A stretch of 9,598 nucleotides of DNA, taken from the NCBI GenBank assembly GCA_023228245.1, contig JALOBN010000076.1, forward strand, positions 1-9,598, in the 5' to 3' direction. Source of the stretch: Candidatus Pacearchaeota archaeon (GTDB taxonomy: Archaea > Nanoarchaeota > Nanoarchaeia > Pacearchaeales > GW2011-AR1). A program made the position numbers and the translations under genes. The notes below the pieces were generated by a model. The model was given only the letters and a program-made list of their open reading frames with translations, did no database searches and had not been told where the DNA came from. This document shows, piece by piece, positions 1 to 6,283 of the stretch; positions within the stretch are counted from its first letter, which is position 1, and the number at the start of each line of letters is the position of its first letter.

Positions 1-2
1 AG

Positions 3-227
3 ATACAAAGTCGGGTGACAAAGACCAGGGACGGATATCAGGTGGCCGGTTTCATCCCGGCGGCCGCGATTCGTTTCTGGCCCCGGCCCGGGGTGAATAT
101 CCTTGCCGACCTGTGCCTCTTTACCTACGGGGAAACTGATTATACAAAAGGTTACTGGCACGGCACCTACGGCCAGGCCAATACCTGGGCGCGGGCGCGG
201 TTGGGGGAAGCCGGGAAACGGTTTTAG
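3..227 (+). CDS. C-terminal fragment of a protein with a CBM9-like carbohydrate-binding end (5' truncated)
   Basis: The reading frame is open from the left edge to a TAG at 225-227, so this is the tail of a longer protein. A GTG at 15 lies inside it, but nothing marks it as a real start. The visible 74 residues contain GYQVAGFIP followed by PRPG and later a tryptophan-rich stretch (GYWHGTYG, ANTW). This pattern of G-Y-x-hydrophobic-IP, then PxPG and a terminal W/FG-like strand is typical of the last strands of family 9-like carbohydrate-binding domains, found at the C-terminus of many secreted glycosidases and large surface proteins in PVC bacteria. The assignment is by pattern only, since the catalytic or main part lies outside the window. 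It ends 33 nt before the glycosidase-like gene, on the same strand, so it could belong to the same locus. Confidence 0.6.
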   Translation: MQSRVTKTRDGYQVAGFIPAAAIRFWPRPGVNILADLCLFTYGETDYTKGYWHGTYGQANTWARARLGEAGKRF

Positions 228-238
228 AAAATTCTAAA
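223..238. repeat. 7-bp inverted repeat across the end of the first gene
   Basis: TTTAGAA (223-229) and TTCTAAA (232-238) form perfect arms around a 2-nt centre, overlapping the stop codon of the upstream gene and lying 22 nt before the next start. It could be an operator for a dimeric regulator or just an AT-rich coincidence. There is no T-run making it a normal terminator. The core AAAATTCTAA recurs at 3368-3377 just after another stop codon. Confidence 0.3.
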
Positions 239-260
239 TTAACTCACACCGGAAAAGTTC

Positions 261-2207
261 ATGAAGGCAGCCAAGTTAGTCAATATGACCAATCAACCTT
301 TCGGCCTATACGCACGCTGGGACGGCGGCCCGTTGGAAGTTGCCAAGGCGCAGCTATCCGGCTGGTATTATATGCGCGACCCGCAAGCGGTTGAAGCCAC
401 GGCAAACTGGTATCAAGGCGCGGAGAGCATCGCGCTGTTGCTCGGCGCAGGCATCAACACGATTTGGGTAACGTGGTCGGTCGGTTTTTCGCCGCGCACC
501 GAGGCGCCGCAGCAGGAACAGCTCCGGCGGTTTATTACCGAATGCCGCACCCACGGCATCTCGGTGCATGCTTACATGAGCATGTGCAATATGTTCCGGG
601 AAGATATGACGGTTTATTGCGCGAAATCGCAGGATTGGCTGCAATGCGACCTTACGGGCAAGCCGGTGCCTTACGGCGCGGCCATTTACAGCGGCGAACC
701 GACCCGCCTGCTGGCCTGTTTGAACCATCCGGATTGGCGGAATTTACTCCTGAAGCGTTGTGAGGAAGCGATGGCCGCCGGATGTGATGGGTTGGAATAT
801 GACAATCAGTGGACTGCCTGCCGCTGTAAAATATGCACTGACAAATGGACGGCTTTCTCCGTCCGGTATGGCGAAGGCGTTGCCCTGCCCTGGCCTGATG
901 CCGCCGAGGCGGCGGCCTGGCCGCTCGAACGGCGGATTCTGCTGTACGCCATTTCCGACTGCTTCCGGCAAGCCGAATATGAGGAAATCTACAAACTTGT
1001 TGCGGAACGATTTCCCGGCGGGCGCGTGTACGGCAACTTCAATCCGCTCTACCAATGTTTCTCTTTCCCCTGCAACTCGGCGGTGAGCACGGAGAACGGT
1101 CGGGAGCCGGGTCTGTTGAACGGTTGGGTACAGCACAACGCCGGCCTGCTCCTGGGGTTGGCAGGTGCCGCGGTGGACGGCCGGCCGGTCTATTGCGAAT
1201 ACGGCGGAGGGCACGGCCGGGGCAAACTTCACAAACGCATCGCCGAAGCGGGTGTCGGGGCGACGCGGTTTGTGCCGATGGAGCCGGTCAAACACCAACT
1301 TTCAATCGCCGAGGCCGCCGCTTACGGCGTGCGCTTTGAGGTTACTCCCGAGGGTGAATTCCTGCGCGACCTTTATTATCGTCGGCCGGAGGCCATGGCG
1401 AACTGGCAGGCGATCTCGAAGTACGGACGGTTTATCGTCTCCCATCCGGAGATTTACGACGGCGTCCGTTCCGTTGCAAAGATTGTCTCCCTGCACGCCA
1501 CTAAATGCCTTCGTTTGCGAAACGATGACGTGGCGCAGCGTCCGGCATTGCTCGGTGAACTGGCGCGGCACGGCGTTACGCTCGATGTACGCTATGACTG
1601 TGACCTGCCGGGTTTGTCGCTGGAAGGATATGAGGTTATGCTTTTTGCCGATGTTTGGATGATGAACGACGACATGATGGCCGCGGCCGAGGCCTTTTTG
1701 GCCGGGGGCGGCAAAGTGGTCGCCACCGGGTCAAGCGGCGACTGGGACGGTTTGTTCCGGCGCCGCGCCGATAACCGCCTGCGGTCACTGCCCGGCGTTA
1801 TTTGGCTGGAAGACCCCGGTCGGGAGCCCGTTTCGCCGAATCCCGGGCAGACCCAAGCCAACGTGGTCAAGGAACACCCCGAAGACCCGTTGCCCAATCT
1901 TGACCTTTTAAAAGTCGAGGTTCTGGCCGCGCGGTTGCGCGAACTGTGCCCGGAGCCGTTCAGCTTCGAGAAGCCGCCGACGGTGCTTACCCGTTTGGCC
2001 CGTTCCGGACGCGGCGAGTTGCTGGTCCATATCCTGAACTACGACGATACCCAACGGCCCGATATAATCGTACGTCTGCCCGAAGACGCGACCGCGTACT
2101 GGTTGACGCCGGACAGTCCGGAGGGCGGATGCTTGCTGCCCAAAGGCGCGGGGGAATGGCTCGTGCAGGGAATGAAAACTTACGGCGTGGTAGTCTGCGG
2201 ACTTTAG
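261..2207 (+). CDS. Putative cytoplasmic glycoside-hydrolase-like TIM-barrel protein with amidotransferase-like C-terminal domain
   Basis: 648 residues without a signal peptide or membrane segment, so probably cytoplasmic. Residues about 30-350 look like a glycosidase (beta/alpha)8 barrel: GINTIWVTWSVGFSP (64-78), then HGISVHAYMS (98-107), then GCDGLEYDN (174-182), where E179 and D181 are candidate catalytic or substrate-binding acids. This is followed at once by a C-x-C-x-x-C cluster (C187, C189, C192). Residues about 405-495 resemble the class-I amidotransferase-like (trimerisation) domain of GH42-type enzymes, with GYEVMLFADVW and a FLAGGGKVVATG strand. The last 75 residues (LLVHILNYDD ... 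YGVVVCGL) look like the usual C-terminal beta sandwich. The family appears related to uncharacterised 'hypothetical glycosyl hydrolase' groups; no substrate can be named. The ATG at 261 has GGAAAAG 10 nt upstream, and M9 at 285 is an alternative. The stop lies 10 nt before the next gene, so the two are probably co-transcribed. Confidence 0.7.
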   Translation: MKAAKLVNMTNQPFGLYARWDGGPLEVAKAQLSGWYYMRDPQAVEATANWYQGAESIALLLGAGINTIWVTWSVGFSPRTEAPQQEQLRRFITECRTHGISVHAYMSMCNMFREDMTVYCAKSQDWLQCDLTGKPVPYGAAIYSGEPTRLLACLNHPDWRNLLLKRCEEAMAAGCDGLEYDNQWTACRCKICTDKWTAFSVRYGEGVALPWPDAAEAAAWPLERRILLYAISDCFRQAEYEEIYKLVAERFPGGRVYGNFNPLYQCFSFPCNSAVSTENGREPGLLNGWVQHNAGLLLGLAGAAVDGRPVYCEYGGGHGRGKLHKRIAEAGVGATRFVPMEPVKHQLSIAEAAAYGVRFEVTPEGEFLRDLYYRRPEAMANWQAISKYGRFIVSHPEIYDGVRSVAKIVSLHATKCLRLRNDDVAQRPALLGELARHGVTLDVRYDCDLPGLSLEGYEVMLFADVWMMNDDMMAAAEAFLAGGGKVVATGSSGDWDGLFRRRADNRLRSLPGVIWLEDPGREPVSPNPGQTQANVVKEHPEDPLPNLDLLKVEVLAARLRELCPEPFSFEKPPTVLTRLARSGRGELLVHILNYDDTQRPDIIVRLPEDATAYWLTPDSPEGGCLLPKGAGEWLVQGMKTYGVVVCGL

Positions 2208-2217
2208 AAGAACGCTG

Positions 2218-3369
2218 ATGAAAACCATGAGTTCCCGGGAACGCCTGATTTGCACCCTGCGGGGACAGATTCCCGACCGGGTGCCCGTCGCCCCGTTTGT
2301 TCAGGAAGAATACCTTTCGTTTTATTACCCGTACAAAGAGAAGGTGGACCGCGTGGTTGACGCGAAAGAACTGGCCGACGAATATGATTTTGACCTCATC
2401 GCCAAACCGCGCATCTTTGAGCTTCCGCATTTTTTCCAAAAGAACTATTCTAACTGGGAAGTGCGCCGGTCCGTGCGGCGCACGCCCGGCTGCATCCACC
2501 ACCTGCTTGAAATCGTCACTCCCCGAGGGACGCTTGTCCAGGAAGAAGTCGGGGCGGATGCCGGCGCCGCCTCCACCGGAATCCACAATGCGTTCTCGCG
2601 ATACATGCTTGACTCGCAAGAAGCGATCAGGATTTTCTTCGAGTTCCTGCCTCCGCTGGATGGGGCTTTTGTCGAGGAAACGCGGAAGACGGTCGCGTCC
2701 TGGCGCGGGGTTATGGGCGAACGGGGTATCCTGGCGCCTTGGGGATGGTCCGGGGTCTTCAATTTTGCTTCCAATCTTTGCGGCATCGAAGCCCTCATGA
2801 CGGCCCCCTACGAGGACGAGGAGGCTTACCGTCAATTCATGGGGCGCCTGAGCGACGCCATGGCAGGGCACACGCGGGCGCTCGCCTCGACCGAGCTTGA
2901 ATGCATTGGCGTGCAGGGAAACATGGCTAACAGCGCTGTGATGAACTCCGATTTCTTCCGCAAGTTCGTCCAACCCTATGAACAAAAATTGCTTGATGTC
3001 ATCCACGCGCGGGGGAAATTTTCCGTCTATCACAATTGCGGATTCGCGAAGCAGTTTTATCCGAATTATCGCGAAATGGGCATGACGCTTTGGGAAACAG
3101 TATCGGCTCCTCCGCAGGGCGATAATGACCTGTCCGACGCCAAAGCAAAAATCGGGGACCGAATCTGTCTTTTGGGCAACCTCGACCAAATCCATTTCCT
3201 GAAAACCGCGACCCAGGATGAAGTCGCGGAGCGCACCCGCCGGATTGTCCAAACCGGCAAGCCCGGCGGAAGGTATATTTTCTCCACTTCCGACTTTTTG
3301 GAAAAAGCAACGCCGCGCGAGAACGTGGCGGCGATGATTGCCGCCGCCAAGGATGCCGGGACATATTAA
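2218..3369 (+). CDS. Uroporphyrinogen decarboxylase (URO-D) family protein, MtaA/MtbA-like methyltransferase type (copy 1)
   Basis: 383 residues. The N-terminus SSRERLICTLRGQIPDRVPV (5-24) is the standard opening of URO-D family proteins (R-x-R-x-x-x-x-x-x-G-x-x-x-D-R-x-P). Near the C-terminus, VYHNCG (270-275) gives the H-x-C pair (H272, C274) that binds zinc in the MtaA/MtbA/CmuA methyltransferase branch, which true haem decarboxylases lack. The third ligand in that branch is a Cys in a T/P-G-C motif about 80 residues on; here the aligned motif is TSD with D359, followed by TPREN. Known relatives move methyl groups between corrinoid proteins and a thiol or other acceptor, but many PVC homologues are uncharacterised. 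Neighbours are sugar enzymes, so haem synthesis is unlikely. Start at ATG 2218; M4 at 2227 is possible because the RBS is weak. Family assignment is strong; reaction unknown. Confidence 0.85.
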   Translation: MKTMSSRERLICTLRGQIPDRVPVAPFVQEEYLSFYYPYKEKVDRVVDAKELADEYDFDLIAKPRIFELPHFFQKNYSNWEVRRSVRRTPGCIHHLLEIVTPRGTLVQEEVGADAGAASTGIHNAFSRYMLDSQEAIRIFFEFLPPLDGAFVEETRKTVASWRGVMGERGILAPWGWSGVFNFASNLCGIEALMTAPYEDEEAYRQFMGRLSDAMAGHTRALASTELECIGVQGNMANSAVMNSDFFRKFVQPYEQKLLDVIHARGKFSVYHNCGFAKQFYPNYREMGMTLWETVSAPPQGDNDLSDAKAKIGDRICLLGNLDQIHFLKTATQDEVAERTRRIVQTGKPGGRYIFSTSDFLEKATPRENVAAMIAAAKDAGTY

Positions 3370-3377
3370 AATTCTAA
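3368..3377. repeat. Second copy of AAAATTCTAA in an AT-rich gap
   Basis: This 10-mer overlaps the stop codon of the first URO-D gene and matches 228-237, which overlaps the tail of the first gene. Both copies precede a gene start after a short gap. Here the dyad is imperfect (ATTAAAA/TTCTAAT, one mismatch). In nearly 10 kb a chance 10-mer match is expected, so only the shared position is suggestive. The rest of the 125-nt gap to the aldolase start shows no convincing promoter. Confidence 0.2.
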
Positions 3378-3483
3378 TTATAAATCGTCAGAAAATGCGA
3401 TTGTTGGTGGAGAAAGTGATGCGCGGACGCCGAATTTCGTCAAGAAGAGCATTCCGTGGCTGGTAGAGTGTTTACGGAAAAAC

Positions 3484-3487
3484 GGAG
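3484..3487 (+). promoter_or_regulatory. Ribosome binding site deciding the aldolase start
   Basis: GGAG lies 7 nt before the ATG at 3495 and 4 nt before the ATG at 3492. This favours 3495 over the in-frame GTG at 3456, which would add 13 residues that do not resemble the family's N-terminus. Confidence 0.6.
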
Positions 3488-3494
3488 ACTAATG

Positions 3495-4277
3495 ATGAAC
3501 GCAAGCGGCACTTTTCGAAACAAACTCTTTTCGGGGAAGCCGGTATTCGGCATCGTTTTGAAAACTCCGGAAACCGCGATTGCGGAATTGGCCGGGCTGA
3601 CGGGTTTTGATTTTGCGTGGATTGACATGGAGCATTCCAGCCTGAGTTTCCGGGAAGCGGAGTCACTGGTGATTGCCCTGGAGAACCAGGAATGCGCCGC
3701 GCTCATTCGGGTCGCGGAGAATAGTCCGAACCTGATTGGCCAGGCACTGGATGCCGGCGCAAATCTAATTGTAGTGCCTCACATTGACACGCCTGAAGAT
3801 GCGGAAAAAGTAGTACGGAGCGCCAAGTACTATCCCCGCGGCCGGCGGGGATTTTCTTCCGGCAATAGGATTACCCGGCAAGGTTTAGATAAACTGGATG
3901 TCGCACTAATGGCGAAAGAAAACGCCAGGAATATCGTTATAGCGCAAATCGAATCGAAGATAGCCGTCGAAAATGTTTCGCGAATTGCTGCCGTAGACGG
4001 AATTGACGTTCTCTTCCTGGGTTTGGGAGACTTAAGCCAGGACCTCGGCGTACCGGGTGAATATCGCCATCCATTTCTTCGTAATCAGGTGGAGCAGTTC
4101 AGCAAGGCAGTGCGTCCGACGGGCAAGATTCTCGCGACGATTGCGCCCGACCCCAACGACCTCGAAGAGTATGTTCGCCTCGGATTTCGTCTTTTTACCT
4201 GCGGGACAGACATCGGACTGCTCGGCAATGCGTTGCGCGCACAACTCGACAATATCCGGTTAAAACTACAGCTGTGA
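3495..4277 (+). CDS. HpcH/HpaI family class II (metal-dependent) 2-keto-3-deoxy-sugar-acid aldolase
   Basis: 260 residues, normal for the family. The known active-site residues of E. coli HpaI all have counterparts at matching spacing: H47 in the strand GFDFAWIDMEH (37-47), R72 in LIRV, metal ligand E153 in IAQIES (149-154), and metal ligand D179 in FLGLGDLS (174-181). VPHIDTPEDAEKVV (94-107) and the PRGRRG loop (114-119) match the stretch that closes the site. Family members (HpaI, GarL, RhmA) cleave 2-keto-3-deoxy acids retro-aldol fashion to pyruvate plus an aldehyde in the cytoplasm. Which acid is used here cannot be read from sequence; with the dehydratase-like gene next door, a 2-keto-3-deoxy-aldonate or -aldarate is the natural guess. 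Its TGA overlaps the GTG start of the next gene, implying translational coupling. ATG 3492 is an equally in-frame alternative start. Confidence 0.9.
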   Translation: MNASGTFRNKLFSGKPVFGIVLKTPETAIAELAGLTGFDFAWIDMEHSSLSFREAESLVIALENQECAALIRVAENSPNLIGQALDAGANLIVVPHIDTPEDAEKVVRSAKYYPRGRRGFSSGNRITRQGLDKLDVALMAKENARNIVIAQIESKIAVENVSRIAAVDGIDVLFLGLGDLSQDLGVPGEYRHPFLRNQVEQFSKAVRPTGKILATIAPDPNDLEEYVRLGFRLFTCGTDIGLLGNALRAQLDNIRLKLQL

Positions 4278-5476
4278 AAAGTTTTCTTGGTTTTCCGAGA
4301 AAACAGGGACCGGCGGGAATCCGCAACTACATCGTGGTGATTGCGGCGGAGTTGTCCTGCAACCCGTGGGTGACACGAATCGCGTCTGTCGTGCGCGGAC
4401 CGTGTTGCGCAATAACGCACAAACACGGTATCGGCGACCGGGGTTCCGACCAGGAAACTTTCCTGCGGATTATCACGGGCATCCTTTGTCACCCCAATGT
4501 GGCCGGCGGGTTGCTGGTGGCTTCCGGTAACGAAGACTACGACCCAGCCCCGGTTGTTGCCCGGGCTTTGACAAGCGGAAGAAGAGCGCGTGTTCTTTCC
4601 CTGAAAGATTTTTCGCGGACGGAAAGCATGCTGGCCAAAGGTGCGCGGCTCGCCCGGGAACTTGCGCGGGAAGCAGGGAAAGCCAAGCGGGTCGAGTTCG
4701 GATTGGAACAGTTGCGCGTTGGCCTGAACTGCGCGGGCACGGACCGGTTCTCGGGAACAACCTCGCATGCGGTATGCGGCGCGGCCGTTGACCGTTTAAT
4801 CGAAGGAGGGGGGACAGCGCTGCTGACCGAAATACCGGAGATGATCGGACTCGGGAAACGATGGTTTGACCGGGCCGCCGACAGAGATGTCAGGAAGCGA
4901 TTACAATCCCTCATTATCCGGCACAAAAAAAGATTGTCGGTTTGCGGAGGCGATATCAGCGATAATGAAGTGTGTGCCTTTAACGTGGCCGGAGGCATGT
5001 CCTGCCTGGCTGAGAAGTCCGCGGTTTCAATCCTTAAGGCAGGCACAAGCAGGATTACGCAAGTGGTCCGATACGGTGAAACACCTGCCGGGACGGGTCT
5101 GGTCGTTATGGACGGTCCGGCGCTGACCGATTTTGCAATCGTGGGGTTGATGGGATCCGGGGCGCACCTTATGCTCAACTGTTGCGGCGCGGGAAGCGCG
5201 AACCGGATGCCTTTTGTGGTGGGAGCGGATATGCCGTCCCCGATTCTCCCGGTCATCAAGTTGACCGGCAGCGCGCCTCATTTCCGGCGACAGGAGAATA
5301 GGATTGATTTTAGCGCCGACTTTTCCGCGGGCGGCGGACGCTCGACAAATAATCGGGCTGACAGGTTGTTTAATCTGATTATGCGCGTCGCTTCCGGCGC
5401 GCGGACAAGGACAGAAGAAGCGGAAGAGGGAAAACGGTTTTTCGTGAATTTCCCCATGCGGTTCTATCAGGCTTAG
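4274..5476 (+). CDS. UxaA/GarD family (altronate/galactarate dehydratase-like) protein lacking the SAF domain
   Basis: 400 residues starting at a GTG that overlaps the aldolase stop by 4 nt (GTGA). Only the large C-terminal part of altronate/galactarate dehydratases is present; the N-terminal SAF domain is absent, and no separate SAF gene lies in the window. Recognisable family blocks are FLGFPRKQGPAGIRNYIVV (4-22), HPNVAGGLL (73-81), GLNCAGTDRFSGTTSHA (150-166), LIEGGGTALLTEIPE (175-189), NVAGGMSCLAEKS (237-249), and GSGAHLMLNCCGAG followed by LPVIKLTG. Odd points: the usual H-x-x-GCG motif reads HKHGIG (49-54) and the usual GLGCE reads ASGNED (83-88), so two family cysteines are missing, while C153 is kept. 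Family members dehydrate sugar acids to 2-keto-3-deoxy acids using iron. The gene order fits a dehydratase feeding the upstream aldolase, but the altered motifs mean substrate, metal or even reaction may differ. Confidence 0.8.
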   Translation: MKSFLGFPRKQGPAGIRNYIVVIAAELSCNPWVTRIASVVRGPCCAITHKHGIGDRGSDQETFLRIITGILCHPNVAGGLLVASGNEDYDPAPVVARALTSGRRARVLSLKDFSRTESMLAKGARLARELAREAGKAKRVEFGLEQLRVGLNCAGTDRFSGTTSHAVCGAAVDRLIEGGGTALLTEIPEMIGLGKRWFDRAADRDVRKRLQSLIIRHKKRLSVCGGDISDNEVCAFNVAGGMSCLAEKSAVSILKAGTSRITQVVRYGETPAGTGLVVMDGPALTDFAIVGLMGSGAHLMLNCCGAGSANRMPFVVGADMPSPILPVIKLTGSAPHFRRQENRIDFSADFSAGGGRSTNNRADRLFNLIMRVASGARTRTEEAEEGKRFFVNFPMRFYQA

Positions 5477-5491
5477 AGAATAGGAGACAAC

Positions 5492-6250
5492 ATGAATTTT
5501 GACAAACTGGTTGCGTTGGTTACGGGTGGTGGCAGCGGCATCGGGTATGCCTGCGTTCGAGCATTGCTGCGGGGGGGCGCCCGCGTGGCGATGGCCGGCC
5601 GGAACAAGGAAAAACTGGACGCGGCGAGAAAAAAGTTGGTTGAGAACGATGCCGTACCTGAGTCCTCAATCATGGCCGTCTGCGCGGATGTGACGGACGC
5701 CTCGGCCGTGAGGAGCATGTTCGAGAGAGTCGAAAACGCGTGGGGACCGGTAATGGCGTTGGTGAACAATGCCGGGGTAAGCGGAGGGCGGAAGCTCCTA
5801 TCAGAGATTACCGAGGAAGAATGGGACCGGCTGATGACGGCGAATCTGCGCGGACTATACCTGTGCACAAAGGCCGCGTTACCGGCCATGTACGCGAATC
5901 GCTGGGGCCGAATCGTCAATATCAGTTCCGTACAGGCCGTGAGCGCTAAACTGATGGCCAGCGCGCACTACGCCACCACCAAGGGCGGTATTGCCGCGTT
6001 TACAAGAAGGGTGGCGATGGAGGCGGCCCCCCAGGGCGTTGTGATGAACTGCGTAGCCCCGGGGTTGATCGCGGATACCGGATTTCCCGATGTCAAGGGC
6101 GAGTTGCTCCAGCGCTATCTCGCCCTTATTCCGGTCAACCGACCGGGAACTTGCGAAGAGGTGGCGGAACTGGTTGCCTTTCTGTGTTCTGTTCACGCGG
6201 GTTACATTGTCGGTCAAACCATTGTGATGGATGGCGGCAGTTCGATATGA
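5492..6250 (+). CDS. Classical short-chain dehydrogenase/reductase (SDR), sugar or sugar-acid dehydrogenase candidate
   Basis: 252 residues, typical for classical SDRs. The Rossmann cofactor motif is TGGGSGIG (11-18), followed by AGRN (35-38), where R37 just after the second strand hints at NADP(H) preference. D66 (ADVTD) contacts adenine, and NNAG is at 92-95. The catalytic set is S146 (NISS), Y160 and K164 (YATTK); the Ser-Tyr gap is one residue longer than usual. VAPG (188-191) and the C-terminal GQTIVMDGG (241-249) are standard. Family members oxidise or reduce hydroxyl/keto groups of sugars, polyols and fatty acyl chains; context favours oxidation of a sugar or aldonate supplying the dehydratase-like neighbour. 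AGGAG at 5482-5486 lies 5 nt before the ATG. The gene starts 15 nt after the upstream stop, consistent with an operon. Family certain, substrate unknown. Confidence 0.9.
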   Translation: MNFDKLVALVTGGGSGIGYACVRALLRGGARVAMAGRNKEKLDAARKKLVENDAVPESSIMAVCADVTDASAVRSMFERVENAWGPVMALVNNAGVSGGRKLLSEITEEEWDRLMTANLRGLYLCTKAALPAMYANRWGRIVNISSVQAVSAKLMASAHYATTKGGIAAFTRRVAMEAAPQGVVMNCVAPGLIADTGFPDVKGELLQRYLALIPVNRPGTCEEVAELVAFLCSVHAGYIVGQTIVMDGGSSI

Positions 6251-6270
6251 ACGATGCCTGGAACGGACGA

Positions 6271-6276
6271 AAGGAG
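6271..6276 (+). promoter_or_regulatory. Strong ribosome binding site setting the transaldolase-like start
   Basis: AAGGAG lies 7 nt before the ATG at 6284, an ideal spacing. The in-frame ATG at 6254 would add ten residues (MPGTDERSCT) unlike the family's N-terminus and has no comparable site upstream. Confidence 0.75.
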
Positions 6277-6283
6277 TTGCACT

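Noticed and set aside
744..1298. Minus-strand open frame inside the glycosidase-like gene
   Set aside because: It lies wholly opposite a gene with clear family motifs, shows no motif itself, and has an Arg/Pro-rich shadow composition.
1987..3252. Long minus-strand open frame of 421 codons spanning two + strand genes
   Set aside because: It runs antisense across the end of the glycosidase-like gene and most of the URO-D gene, has no recognisable domain, and its composition is what the reverse strand of a GC-rich gene gives.
2218..3369. Annotation as haem-pathway uroporphyrinogen decarboxylase (HemE)
   Set aside because: It has the H-x-C metal-type pair of the methyltransferase branch, sits among sugar enzymes, and lies near a second family member; no haem genes are present.
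3456..3494. Earlier GTG start for the HpcH/HpaI aldolase
   Set aside because: The extra 13 residues do not resemble the family's N-terminus, whereas GGAG is well placed for the ATG at 3495.
6254..6283. Earlier ATG start for the transaldolase-like gene
   Set aside because: There is no good RBS before it, while AAGGAG is 7 nt before the ATG at 6284, where family-like sequence begins.
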